Assembly (NCBI GenBank): GCA_964504305.1
Contig: CAZDEB010000001.1
Coordinates: forward strand, 662,888 to 726,887
From: UBA11606 sp964504305
GTDB taxonomy: Bacteria > Actinomycetota > Acidimicrobiia > Acidimicrobiales > Aldehydirespiratoraceae
DNA length: 64,000 nt
Direction: 5' to 3'
This document shows positions 33,669-42,136 of this stretch, in pieces. Positions within the stretch are counted from its first letter, which is position 1. Each line of letters begins with the position of its first letter. The notes beneath the pieces are model-generated. The model had not been told where the DNA came from and did no database searches. It was given only the letters and a program-made list of their open reading frames with translations. The position numbers and the translations under genes are program-made.

Positions 33669-34747
33669 CAAAACATGATTACGGAGCGGGCTACCTTTCC
33701 GGTCAACATGTCGGCGTAGGCATCGTTGATCTGGGAGAGGCCGACTCGGTTGGAGATGAGTTCGTCGAGATGTAGGCGGCCATCGAGGTAGAACTCGATG
33801 AGACGAGGCATGTCTTCGCGGAACCGGTTCGAGCCCATGTTGGACCCGGTTAGCACCTTCTCGTTGAGGAGTTGATCGGCGGGGATCTCGACTTTGACTC
33901 CCTCGGGGACCATGCCGATAACTACCGCGGTGCCGCCGCGCCGGACCATGTCGAAGGCCTGCTCGACGGTGGACTTGTGGCCGACGGCCTCGATTGCGTA
34001 ATCGGCGCCGCCCTGCGTCAGCCGCCGGACCTGACGGACAAGATCGGGTTCGGTGGCGTCGAGGACGTGGGTGGCGCCAAACCTGGTAGCGAGATTGAGT
34101 TTCTCGGCGACGACGTCTACGGCGATTATCCTGCTGGCCCCCGATATCGCGGCCCCGTTGATGGCTGATAGCCCAATTCCGCCGCAACCAATTACCACCA
34201 CCGATGACCCGACTTCGACCTTGGCGGTGTTGACGACGGCGCCGAACCCGGTCATGACCGCGCATCCGATCAACGCCGCCCGATCGAGAGGCATATCGTC
34301 TCGGATTTTGACGACTGTACGTTCGTGGACCAGCATCTTTTCGGCGTAGGAGCCGAGATTGTAAAGCTGGGTGAGCGGTTCGCCCTTGGCTGACAGTCGT
34401 GGTTGGTCGGCGCTCGACCGCACGGTCTCGGAGCTGCCGCAAAGGTACGGTCGCCCGCTGGTGCAGTAGCGGCAGTGGCCACAAAACGCCGACATGCAGG
34501 TGATCACATGGTCGCCGGGCTGTACGTAGGTGACTGATGCACCTACTGCCTCGACTACGCCTGCCGATTCGTGGCCGGGGATGCAGGGCAGGTCGGTGTG
34601 GTATTTACCTTCCATAAAGTGGTAGTCGGAGTGACAAACACCCGCGGCCACGGTGCGGATGAGAACCTCGTCGGGACCCGGTTCGTCGATCTCGATGTCT
34701 TCGATGGTCAGCGGTTCGTTAACGGTGTGAAGCACGGCGGCGCGCAA
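33668..34747 (-). CDS. Zinc-dependent alcohol dehydrogenase (class III / NDMA-type)
   Basis: A 359-residue medium-chain dehydrogenase. The catalytic zinc site is Cys38 (GVCHSD), His59 and Glu60 (PGHESAG), and the structural zinc site is Cys89, Cys92, Cys95 and Cys103. The NAD(P) motif is VIGCGGIGLSAINGA, followed by an acidic Asp in IIAVDV, typical of NAD use. The overall pattern matches actinobacterial class III or NDMA-dependent alcohol/formaldehyde dehydrogenases. The start is TTG at 34747, because GAGGGAG (34753-34759) is correctly placed and overlaps the iclR stop; this makes an iclR-adh operon. Given the demethylating enzymes next door, formaldehyde or an aldehyde/alcohol from N-methyl catabolism is a reasonable substrate guess. 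Confidence 0.87.
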   Translation of the reverse strand: MRAAVLHTVNEPLTIEDIEIDEPGPDEVLIRTVAAGVCHSDYHFMEGKYHTDLPCIPGHESAGVVEAVGASVTYVQPGDHVITCMSAFCGHCRYCTSGRPYLCGSSETVRSSADQPRLSAKGEPLTQLYNLGSYAEKMLVHERTVVKIRDDMPLDRAALIGCAVMTGFGAVVNTAKVEVGSSVVVIGCGGIGLSAINGAAISGASRIIAVDVVAEKLNLATRFGATHVLDATEPDLVRQVRRLTQGGADYAIEAVGHKSTVEQAFDMVRRGGTAVVIGMVPEGVKVEIPADQLLNEKVLTGSNMGSNRFREDMPRLIEFYLDGRLHLDELISNRVGLSQINDAYADMLTGKVARSVIMF

Positions 34748-34757
34748 TGGGACTCCC

Positions 34758-35492
34758 TCAGGCGAGGCGGGCTGTGATCTTTGCACACGCTTCGAGCAGA
34801 GGCGTAACGATCGAAGTCGGCCGACGCTCACCGGGGAACCGGTAATCAGGTCCGTAAATGTTGATGGCGCCAATGGCGTTGCCGTCGGCGTCAAGGATCG
34901 GTGCGCCGACCCCGTTCACGTCGTCAGAGAACTCGTGCATGGTCCAAGCAACTCCGTCGACGCGGATGGCGGCCATGCGCTCTCTCAGGCCCTCAAGGGT
35001 GACGATGGTCGAGTCGGTGAAGGCGTTGAGTCCGTCGCCTGCGTATGCGACAAGCTGCGAGTCGTCCCACGTTGACATGAGCGCAAGGCCGGCCGCGCTG
35101 GCGTGGAATGGGAGGCGTTCGTCGGTCCAGTCCTGAACAGTGACGCTGCTGTCGGTCATGGCCGTGTCGACATACAGGGCGCTGGACCCGTCGGCGATTG
35201 CCAATGCCGCGTTCTCTTGCACTTCTTCTACGAGTGCGGCGAGGTGAGGACGGGCCAGCTCTTTTAGTGCGCTGGCGGGATTGGTTTGGTGACTGAGCAC
35301 CGCGAGTCCGGGTCCGATCGCGTATCGACCTCCGAGAGTCTGAACCGCACCTTGGGCTTCGAGGGCAAGCAGGAGTCGTAGAACGGTGCTCTTGGGTAGC
35401 TCGGCTGCTTTGGTGACGTCGGCGAGCGTCGAGGTGCCGGGACGCGAGGCCACGGCTCGAAGAACAGTGAAGGCCCGGTCGATTGCTTGCAT
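34758..35492 (-). CDS. IclR family transcriptional regulator
   Basis: A 244-residue regulator. The N-terminal winged helix is MQAIDRAFTVLRAVASRPGT...LADVTKAAELPKSTVLRLLLAL (about residues 1-50), followed by the IclR ligand-binding domain (about residues 75-240) with LPFHASAAGLALMS and VNGVGAPILDADGNAIGAINIYGP. The ATG at 35492 gives the usual start; the open frame continues to 35606 but that part crosses the divergent promoter. It is divergent from the FAD-GcvT/mttB pair and co-directional with the alcohol dehydrogenase, so it most likely controls both. The effector is probably a methylated amine or a breakdown product. Confidence 0.88.
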   Translation of the reverse strand: MQAIDRAFTVLRAVASRPGTSTLADVTKAAELPKSTVLRLLLALEAQGAVQTLGGRYAIGPGLAVLSHQTNPASALKELARPHLAALVEEVQENAALAIADGSSALYVDTAMTDSSVTVQDWTDERLPFHASAAGLALMSTWDDSQLVAYAGDGLNAFTDSTIVTLEGLRERMAAIRVDGVAWTMHEFSDDVNGVGAPILDADGNAIGAINIYGPDYRFPGERRPTSIVTPLLEACAKITARLA

Positions 35493-35512
35493 ATCTGCGA
35501 CTACACTATCGG

Positions 35513-35541
35513 TCACTGAACGAAACGTGCCATTCACTGAA
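35513..35541. promoter_or_regulatory. Paired TCACTGAA sites, candidate IclR operator
   Basis: TCACTGAA occurs at 35513-35520 and again at 35534-35541, 21 bp apart (two helical turns), in the 85-bp gap between the divergent iclR and FAD-GcvT genes. The second copy is part of TTCACTGAA, a quasi-palindrome (TTCA-N-TGAA). TAGTGT, read on the minus strand at 35503-35508, could be the iclR -10. The spacing and position fit an operator bound by an IclR dimer or tetramer. Confidence 0.45.
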
Positions 35542-35577
35542 ATGGTGTCGGCAATGTGATTGGCCTGAGGAGCAAGA

Positions 35578-38001
35578 ATGAAGGACGAGACGCGGTGTGT
35601 CATCATCGGCGGCGGAGCTATGGGGGTCGGACTGGCGTACTTCCTTGCTCACGAAGGCTGGACCGACACGGTGCTCGTCGAAAAGGGCGAGCTCACGTCT
35701 GGTTCAACCTGGCACGCGGCCGGCCTGGTCCCGAACTTCATCGGGGACCTCAACATGGCCAAGGTCCACGAGGAAGCCATTTCGCTGTATCCCAAGATCG
35801 AGCAAGAGACGGGGCTGTCGGCGGGGTGGCATGGCTGCGGCGCGATCCGGTTCGCCATCAGCGACGAAGAGGTGAATTGGCATCGTCAAGTGCATGCCCA
35901 GCTCAACCAGATGGGCATAGAGAGCCACATCATCTCGCCCGCCGAGATCAAGGAACTCAATCCGCTGTTTGAGAACATCGATGATGTCCAGACCGGTTTT
36001 TACACACCAAACGACGGCTGGGCCGATCCCACCGGTTCGACCAATGCCTTGGCCAAAGGTGCCCGTCAACTTGGTTGTGAGATTGTCCGCAACAACCGTG
36101 TGACCGATATGAACCAGCTGCCCGACGGACGCTGGGAAGTCATCACCGAAAAGGGCCGGATCGTGGCCGAACATGTCGTCAACGCCGCTGGTTGTTATGC
36201 CCCCCAACTCGGGGCGATGGTGGGTCTCGACGTCCCGATCGTGTCGGTTATTCACCAATACATCATCACCGAACCGCTTCAGGCCATGATCGATCTGGGG
36301 TTCGAGCCGCCGGTTACACGCGACCCGCGGTCTTCGTCGTACTACCGCCGAGAAATCGACGGCATCTTGATCGGCCCCTACGAAACTTCGGGTGCTCAGT
36401 CCTACGGGCGCGATGGCATCGACTGGAAGCTCGACTTCTATCTCACGCCGCCTGACATGGACGCCATCGCCGATTGTCTGATGGATTCGCTGGACCGTGT
36501 TCCGGCTTGGCAAGACGCCGGCATAAAGAAGGTCGTGTCAGGGCCGATCACCCACACTCCCGACTCCGGCTACCTCATGGGACCGGCGCCGGGGCTGCGC
36601 AACTATTGGCATTGCAACGGCGCGTCGATCGGTATCACCCAGGGCCCCGGTGCCGGCAAGTATCTCGCTCAGTGGATGGTGCACGGCCAAACCGAGATCA
36701 ACGTTCGGGGCATGGACCCCCGACGGTTCGGGACCCATGCCGAACCTCACGGTGCCTTCGCCTTCGAGAAGGCCATCGAGGAGTATCACCTGATGTACGC
36801 GGTACGGCCGCCGGGCGAACACCATCCAGCGGCACGTAAGCAAAAGACCAACCCGCTTTACGACTCGCTCGATGCCAAGGGCGCACAGTGGGCCGAGGTC
36901 TACGGATGGGAGCGCCCCCAGTACTATGGCGAGCCCGAGATCCACTCGTTCAAACGTAGTAACGCCTTCTCGATCGTGGCCGAAGAGGTCAAGGGCACAC
37001 GAGAGAGGGTCGGTATCGCCGATCTCACGGCATTTGCCAAGTTCGAGGTCACCGGTGCCGACGCCTCGAAGCTGCTCGACCGGCTCAGCGCCAACAAAAT
37101 CCCTGGCAAGGACGGCGGCATGCGCCTCGTTCACATGCTCACCGATCTCGGCGGTATCGAGTGCGAAATGACCATCACCCGCCTCGGCGAGGGTCGCTAC
37201 TACCTGAATTCGGCGATCATGGGCACGACCCACGACGAGGACTGGCTCAACGATCACATCCTCGAGGGTGAGGATGTTGTCGTCAGCGATGTGACCGACG
37301 ACTATGGCATCATCGCCATCACTGGCCCGCGGGCGCGCGACGTGCTCGAGGGACTGACCGACGCTGATTTGCACGCGCCGGCGTTTCGCTGGCTTACGGC
37401 CCAAGAGATCGACGTAGCAGGCGTGTCTGTCAAAGCCCTTCGGGTTAGCTACGTAGGCGAACTCGGTTGGGAGCTGCACGTCGCGATTGATCAGATGTTG
37501 CCGTTGTACGAAGCGCTGGTGGAGGCCGGAGAGCCGCACGCCATGGTGCACTTCGGGTCTTATGCGATGAACGTCATGCGGGTCGAGAAGGGTTACAAGG
37601 CCTGGGGTAGCGAGCTCACCACCGAACTGACACCGATCGAGACCCGGATCGAACGTTTCGTTGACTTCGACGGCGACTTCATCGGCAAGGACGCAACGGT
37701 CGCCCGCCGTGACCAAGATGAGCCGTTGTCGATGGTGCTCGTCTATTGCGAGATATCCGACGGCGACTCGGATCTGCTCGGCAACGAGCCGGCTTACGGC
37801 GACGACGGGAAGGTCATGGGAATCGGCGGCAGCGGCGCCTATGGCCACAGCGTTGGCAAGAGTTTGGCCTTCGTGTTCGTGGCGCCCGAGTACGAGGCCC
37901 CGGGATCGACGTTCGAGCTCGACATGCTGGGCGTGCGCCGGACTGCGACAGTGCTCGCCGAACCGGCCCACGACCCGACCAACGCGGCGATCCGAGCCTG
38001 A
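35578..38001 (+). CDS. FAD-dependent dimethylglycine/sarcosine dehydrogenase-like protein with GcvT domain (second copy)
   Basis: An 807-residue paralogue of the 26287 enzyme with the same domain order. The FAD motif is CVIIGGGAMGVGLAYFL, and SGSTWHAAGL places the FAD-linking histidine at His46. The C-terminal GcvT half (from about residue 440) carries AFAKFEVTGADA and VSYVGELGWELHV. The two proteins are clearly different in the substrate-binding middle part, so different N-methyl substrates are likely. GAGGAG (35567-35572) precedes the ATG. The gene is divergent from iclR, and the MttB-type gene follows 10 bp downstream, giving a catabolic operon for methylated glycines or related amines. 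Confidence 0.88.
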   Translation: MKDETRCVIIGGGAMGVGLAYFLAHEGWTDTVLVEKGELTSGSTWHAAGLVPNFIGDLNMAKVHEEAISLYPKIEQETGLSAGWHGCGAIRFAISDEEVNWHRQVHAQLNQMGIESHIISPAEIKELNPLFENIDDVQTGFYTPNDGWADPTGSTNALAKGARQLGCEIVRNNRVTDMNQLPDGRWEVITEKGRIVAEHVVNAAGCYAPQLGAMVGLDVPIVSVIHQYIITEPLQAMIDLGFEPPVTRDPRSSSYYRREIDGILIGPYETSGAQSYGRDGIDWKLDFYLTPPDMDAIADCLMDSLDRVPAWQDAGIKKVVSGPITHTPDSGYLMGPAPGLRNYWHCNGASIGITQGPGAGKYLAQWMVHGQTEINVRGMDPRRFGTHAEPHGAFAFEKAIEEYHLMYAVRPPGEHHPAARKQKTNPLYDSLDAKGAQWAEVYGWERPQYYGEPEIHSFKRSNAFSIVAEEVKGTRERVGIADLTAFAKFEVTGADASKLLDRLSANKIPGKDGGMRLVHMLTDLGGIECEMTITRLGEGRYYLNSAIMGTTHDEDWLNDHILEGEDVVVSDVTDDYGIIAITGPRARDVLEGLTDADLHAPAFRWLTAQEIDVAGVSVKALRVSYVGELGWELHVAIDQMLPLYEALVEAGEPHAMVHFGSYAMNVMRVEKGYKAWGSELTTELTPIETRIERFVDFDGDFIGKDATVARRDQDEPLSMVLVYCEISDGDSDLLGNEPAYGDDGKVMGIGGSGAYGHSVGKSLAFVFVAPEYEAPGSTFELDMLGVRRTATVLAEPAHDPTNAAIRA

Positions 38002-38011
38002 GGAGTCGACC

Positions 38012-39565
38012 ATGAGTGACGAAACCCCGCGACGCCGTTCGGGAGGCCGAGCCGGTCGTGTTGCGGCTCGCCAAGCCCCCCTTGAGAAGGATGAGCGACC
38101 GGTCCGACCCGGCTTGCCCGGCGGGCTCTACAAACCGTTGACCGAGGCCCAGATGCAAGAGGTCTACGAGACGGCGCTAGTGCTGCTCGAAGACGTTGGG
38201 ATGGGATCGCCGGTTCCTGAGTTTGTTCAGGTGGTTACCGACGCCGGTGGATTCTTGGACGAAGACGAACGGCTTCGTTATCCCCGCAAGATCGTCGAGC
38301 AGGCGATCCAGATAGCCAATAAGGAGTGGGTCTGGCACGGCTTTGACGACGACAGATCCATCACTGTTGGCGGCGACCGCGTGCACTTCGGCACGGCCGG
38401 TGCTGCGGTGCTCATGCACGACCATCTCACCAACACGTTTCGCCATAGCACGACTCAGGACGTGTACGACTGTGCCCGTCTCGTCGACCGACTCGACAAC
38501 ATCCACTTCTTTGTGCGCACCGTTGTCGCCCGCGACCGCGAGGATTCACGAGAGCTTGATCTCAACACTGCGTACGCGGCGATAGCCGGCACTACCAAAC
38601 CGGTTGGCACGTCGTGGTTCGAACGCTCTCACGTGTATGAGACCGTCGAGATGTTCGACATCGCGATGGGTGGCGAGGGCGAGTTCCGCAAGCGTCCATT
38701 TGTGGTTGCCAACAACACCTTTGTGGTGCCGCCGCTGCGTTTTGCCGAAGAGTCGACCAACTGCATGGTTGCCCAAGTCGAGACCGGTATGCCTATCAAT
38801 CTGCTTTCGGCGGGACAGGCCGGGGCTACCTCGCCGGCGGCGTTGGCCGGATCGTTGGCCCAGGCGTTGGCCGAGTGTCTTGCTGCGCTCACTGCGGTCA
38901 ATCTCATGAGTCCTGGTCATCCGTGCGTGATGGGTTTGTGGCCGTTTGTGTCTGATCTTCGTACCGGAGCGATGAGCGGCGGTAGCGGCGAGGAGGGGGT
39001 GCTCAACGCCGCGGCCGCCCAGGTCGCCAACTGGTTGGGGCTGCCGTCGGGGGTCGCAGCCGGGATGACCGACTCGAAGGTGCCCGATAACCAGGCGGGC
39101 TACGAGAAAGGACTCAATGTCGCGCTTGCCGGCCACGCCGGCGCGAACCTGGTGTACGAGTCGGCCGGAATGCTTGGCAGTTTGTTGTCGTGCTCGCTCG
39201 AAGCACTGGTTATCGACAACGACATGCTGGGCGCTGTCAACCGAACCGTGCGAGGCATCGAGATCAACGAAGAGACGCTGTCGCTCGATGTGATCAAAGA
39301 GGTGGTTCACGGTCCCGGACATTTCCTGGGGTCGGCTCAAACGCTTGATCTAATGCAAAAGGAATACATCTACCCCGAGATCGGCGATCGCGACACGCCC
39401 GACAATTGGCTGGATGCCGGCGGCAAGGATGCCGCAGAGATGGCCCATCAGTACGCCAACGACGTGCTGGCGTCACACCATCCCGATCATGTTTCCGCCG
39501 AAGCCGATCGGGCGATCCGCGACCGGTTCCCGATTGTCCTGGATCGTGGTCCGGCTGACGCCTAG
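38012..39565 (+). CDS. Trimethylamine methyltransferase family protein (MttB-like, non-pyrrolysine)
   Basis: A 517-residue TIM-barrel protein of the MttB superfamily. After a basic leader (RRRSGGRAGRVAARQ) come the family blocks YETALVLLEDVGMG, HFGTAGAAVLM and GHPCVMGLWPFVSDLRTG. No in-frame TAG occurs, so this is the non-pyrrolysine branch whose characterised member MtgB demethylates glycine betaine onto a corrinoid protein. I see no corrinoid-protein or reactivase gene nearby, so the methyl acceptor is open. It probably feeds dimethylglycine to the upstream FAD-GcvT enzyme. The ATG at 38012 has GAGGAG at 38000-38005. The open frame to 37661 overlaps the upstream gene and is rejected. Confidence 0.87.
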   Translation: MSDETPRRRSGGRAGRVAARQAPLEKDERPVRPGLPGGLYKPLTEAQMQEVYETALVLLEDVGMGSPVPEFVQVVTDAGGFLDEDERLRYPRKIVEQAIQIANKEWVWHGFDDDRSITVGGDRVHFGTAGAAVLMHDHLTNTFRHSTTQDVYDCARLVDRLDNIHFFVRTVVARDREDSRELDLNTAYAAIAGTTKPVGTSWFERSHVYETVEMFDIAMGGEGEFRKRPFVVANNTFVVPPLRFAEESTNCMVAQVETGMPINLLSAGQAGATSPAALAGSLAQALAECLAALTAVNLMSPGHPCVMGLWPFVSDLRTGAMSGGSGEEGVLNAAAAQVANWLGLPSGVAAGMTDSKVPDNQAGYEKGLNVALAGHAGANLVYESAGMLGSLLSCSLEALVIDNDMLGAVNRTVRGIEINEETLSLDVIKEVVHGPGHFLGSAQTLDLMQKEYIYPEIGDRDTPDNWLDAGGKDAAEMAHQYANDVLASHHPDHVSAEADRAIRDRFPIVLDRGPADA

Positions 39566-39574
39566 GACCCGTTT

Positions 39575-40648
39575 CTACTCGGGTTTGATCTTTACTGCGC
39601 CGCTATCAATCAGCTGCTCGATCATCTCGACGAGGGCGGTCCCGACCGGGCGATAGTCAATTCCAAGGGCCTCACGGCTCTTGGAGTTGTCGAACTGGAT
39701 CGGCACACCGACGTTTCGGCTGATCACCTTGCGGGTGAAGACGCCTTTGCTGGCAATGGGTCCAACCAGCCACATCAGCGCCTTGGGGGTGAGTGACTTG
39801 GGCAGCGGTAGCCGTTTGCCGAATTTCTCGCGCAAGGGTGCCACCAGATCGAGGGTCGGCATGACCTCGGCCGACAAAATGTGACGACCAGTGGCCTCGG
39901 GCCGAAATCCGGCGAGATAGTGGGCATCGGCGACGTCTCTCACGTCGACGGTAGGCACCGTCATATCGGGGGCTCCGAAGCGCATCGTGCCGTCGACGAT
40001 TTGGGTTGCGATAGCGAAGCTGTCGGATGTTGCGCCTGGACCGAGGGCCGGTCCGATTACGAATCCGGGGTTGATCGTGACGAGATCCCAGCGATCCTGG
40101 GCTTCCTGAAGCTCCCAAGCCCGGCGTTCGGCCAACGTTTTGCTGTAGGAGTAGGGCTGGTGATCGAGCGACGATGTGGTATTCCAAACCGCTTCGGCGA
40201 AGGCGTCACCGGGGGCGTCGGCGAGATCGGTGTTGTCGCCGTAGATCGCCGCGCAGCTGCTGGTGAGCACTACTCGTTTGACGCTTGACGACGCGTTGGC
40301 GGCGCTCAACACGTTCTCGGTGCCTTTCACAGCCGGGTCGACCAGCTCGGTTTGAGGGTCATCGAAATTGGTTTCGAACGGCGACGCGGTGTGAACAACC
40401 AACTGGCACGATTGCGCGGCCGCTTCGTAGGAACCCGGCGACATCAGGTCGGCGGTAGAGAGTTCGAGAGTGCCCGGGAGATCGTTAGCGACGGCCACCA
40501 GCGGGGCCAGACGGGCACGGGAATCAGGGTTGCGAACGGGCGCCCGTACGGTGAGACCCTCGGCCAAGAACCGTGCCGCGACGTGCCCGCCGATGTATCC
40601 GCTGGCTCCGGTGACCATCACGGGATGGTCTTTGCTGATCTCGGTCAT
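39575..40648 (-). CDS. NAD-dependent epimerase/dehydratase, dihydroflavonol-reductase-like SDR
   Basis: A 357-residue extended short-chain dehydrogenase. The Rossmann motif is MVTGASGYIGGHVAARFL (G-x-x-G-x-x-G, about residues 11-28), followed by VHTASPF, and the catalytic YSYSKTLAER provides Tyr and Lys (Y-x-x-x-K) near residue 172. The pattern resembles dihydroflavonol 4-reductase/methylglyoxal-reductase-like enzymes that reduce aldehydes or ketones with NADPH. ATG 40648 is chosen because GGGGAG lies 8-9 nt upstream; the longer frame to 40879 runs antisense through the ferredoxin gene. Confidence 0.85.
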   Translation of the reverse strand: MTEISKDHPVMVTGASGYIGGHVAARFLAEGLTVRAPVRNPDSRARLAPLVAVANDLPGTLELSTADLMSPGSYEAAAQSCQLVVHTASPFETNFDDPQTELVDPAVKGTENVLSAANASSSVKRVVLTSSCAAIYGDNTDLADAPGDAFAEAVWNTTSSLDHQPYSYSKTLAERRAWELQEAQDRWDLVTINPGFVIGPALGPGATSDSFAIATQIVDGTMRFGAPDMTVPTVDVRDVADAHYLAGFRPEATGRHILSAEVMPTLDLVAPLREKFGKRLPLPKSLTPKALMWLVGPIASKGVFTRKVISRNVGVPIQFDNSKSREALGIDYRPVGTALVEMIEQLIDSGAVKIKPE

Positions 40649-40712
40649 TGAGTTAACTCCCCGGGTCGGGCTACGTTGCCAATGCCGCACAATGGCACGA
40701 AAGGTGACACCA

Positions 40713-40904
40713 ATGAAGATCGTGGTCGATTTTGACCTCTGTGAGAGCAACGCCATCTGTATGCAGATTGCGCCCGATGTGTTCGAAGTTCGCGACGACG
40801 ACTTCCTGTACATCTTGAACGAGTCGCCAGCCGAGGACGACCGGGGTCGTATGGAAGAAGCGGTACAACGCTGCCCCAAGCAAGCGATCTCGATCGAGGA
40901 CTAA
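40713..40904 (+). CDS. [3Fe-4S]-type ferredoxin (P450-associated family)
   Basis: A 63-residue ferredoxin. Its cysteines are Cys10, Cys16 and Cys54 (CESNAIC...CPKQAI). The middle position that would give a fourth ligand is Asn13, so a 3Fe-4S cluster is expected. The pattern D-x-x-x-C-...-AP-x-VFEV-...-CP-x-x-AI is the family that donates electrons to cytochromes P450 in actinobacteria. It is followed 10 bp downstream by a ferredoxin reductase. No P450 gene lies in the window. The longer open frame to 40470 runs antisense over the SDR gene. Confidence 0.9.
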   Translation: MKIVVDFDLCESNAICMQIAPDVFEVRDDDFLYILNESPAEDDRGRMEEAVQRCPKQAISIED

Positions 40905-40914
40905 GTCTCGCCGA

Positions 40915-42129
40915 ATGGCCCGACAGTCTATTCATATTGTTGGTGCGTCTCTGGCCGGACTTCGCGCTGCCGAAGCGCTCCGGCGTGCCAACTTCGCTGG
41001 TCCGATCACGTTGATCGGCGACGAGCCTCACATGCCTTATGACCGACCTCCGTTGTCGAAGCAGGTGTTGGCCGGCGACTGGGATGTCGATCGAATCCAG
41101 CTAACGAAACCTGACCGCCTTGTCGACCTCAACCTGAAGTTTCGACTGGGCGAACGAGCGACCGGCTTCGATCTCGAGTCGCGCACGTTGACGACCACCG
41201 ACGGAGCCGAAGTCGTGGATGGCCTGCTGGTCGCTACGGGCGCCCGTTGTCGGACGCTGCCGGGCAGCGATGCCATCGGTGGGGTACACGTCTTGCGTGG
41301 GCTTGACGATGTTCTTGCGCTGAAGGCCGACCTCGATGCCGGCCCTTCACGCGTGGTGGTGGTTGGGGCCGGGTTCATCGGGGCGGAGGTAGCCGCGACT
41401 TGTAGAGGGCGAGGCCACGCGGTGACGCTGGTAGAAGCTTTGCCAACGCCGCTGGGCCGGGTGCTCGGCGACGAGATGGGCCAAGTGTGCGCCGACATCC
41501 ACATCGAAAACGGGGTTGATCTACGAACCAGCGTGGGCGTTGAGTCGATCGAAATTGACGACACTGGCCGATGCGCCGCGGTGTTGCTGAGCAACGGCTC
41601 GCGCGTCGAGGCCGATGTTGTCGTTGTCGGTATTGGAGTGGTGCCCAATACTGAATGGCTCGAAAGCTCGGGCTTGACCATCGACAACGGGGTGGTGTGC
41701 GACGAGACGTGTCTCGCCGCTCCAGGCGTGGTTGCCGCGGGCGATGTTGCGCGATGGCCCAACCGGCGTTTCGACGAAGTCATGCGCGTCGAACACTGGG
41801 ACAACGCCATCGAACAAGGCGTACACGCCGCTCGCCGTCTGCTGGTTGACGAGGATGCCGGCGAGGTCGCCGATGCGTTCGTGCCGGTGCCATGGTTTTG
41901 GTCAGATCAGTACGACCGCAAGATTCAGCTTGCTGGCCGCGTCCGCCCCGACGACGATCTCGTCATCGTGACCGGATCGCTCGAGGAGAAACGTTTTGCG
42001 GCGCTGTACGGCCGGGGTGACCGGTTGGTCGGCGTGCTCGGTTTCAACCGACCCCGTCACGTCATGCAGTACAAGACAATGATCCAGGACGGCGTATCGT
42101 TCGCCGAAGCAATCGCCGCGAAGATCTGA
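40915..42129 (+). CDS. FAD-dependent ferredoxin reductase
   Basis: A 404-residue pyridine-nucleotide-disulphide-family flavoprotein of the rubredoxin/putidaredoxin reductase type. The FAD motif is HIVGASLAGLRAAEALR, PYDRPPLSK is the family hallmark, the NAD(P)H motif is VVVVGAGFIGAEVAATCRGR, and the C-terminal FAD motif is VVAAGDVARWPN. It lies 10 bp after the ferredoxin gene and should transfer electrons from NAD(P)H to it for an oxygenase encoded elsewhere. The C-terminal reductase domain is complete. Confidence 0.9.
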   Translation: MARQSIHIVGASLAGLRAAEALRRANFAGPITLIGDEPHMPYDRPPLSKQVLAGDWDVDRIQLTKPDRLVDLNLKFRLGERATGFDLESRTLTTTDGAEVVDGLLVATGARCRTLPGSDAIGGVHVLRGLDDVLALKADLDAGPSRVVVVGAGFIGAEVAATCRGRGHAVTLVEALPTPLGRVLGDEMGQVCADIHIENGVDLRTSVGVESIEIDDTGRCAAVLLSNGSRVEADVVVVGIGVVPNTEWLESSGLTIDNGVVCDETCLAAPGVVAAGDVARWPNRRFDEVMRVEHWDNAIEQGVHAARRLLVDEDAGEVADAFVPVPWFWSDQYDRKIQLAGRVRPDDDLVIVTGSLEEKRFAALYGRGDRLVGVLGFNRPRHVMQYKTMIQDGVSFAEAIAAKI

Positions 42130-42136
42130 CCCCACC

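Noticed and set aside
36538..38013. A 491-codon antisense frame over the second FAD-GcvT gene
   Set aside because: Same reasoning: the sense frame is a clear enzyme and the antisense translation has no domain features.
38012..39565. Pyrrolysine use in the MttB-like gene
   Set aside because: The reading frame is continuous with no in-frame TAG, and no pyrrolysine biosynthesis gene is present. It belongs to the non-pyrrolysine branch.
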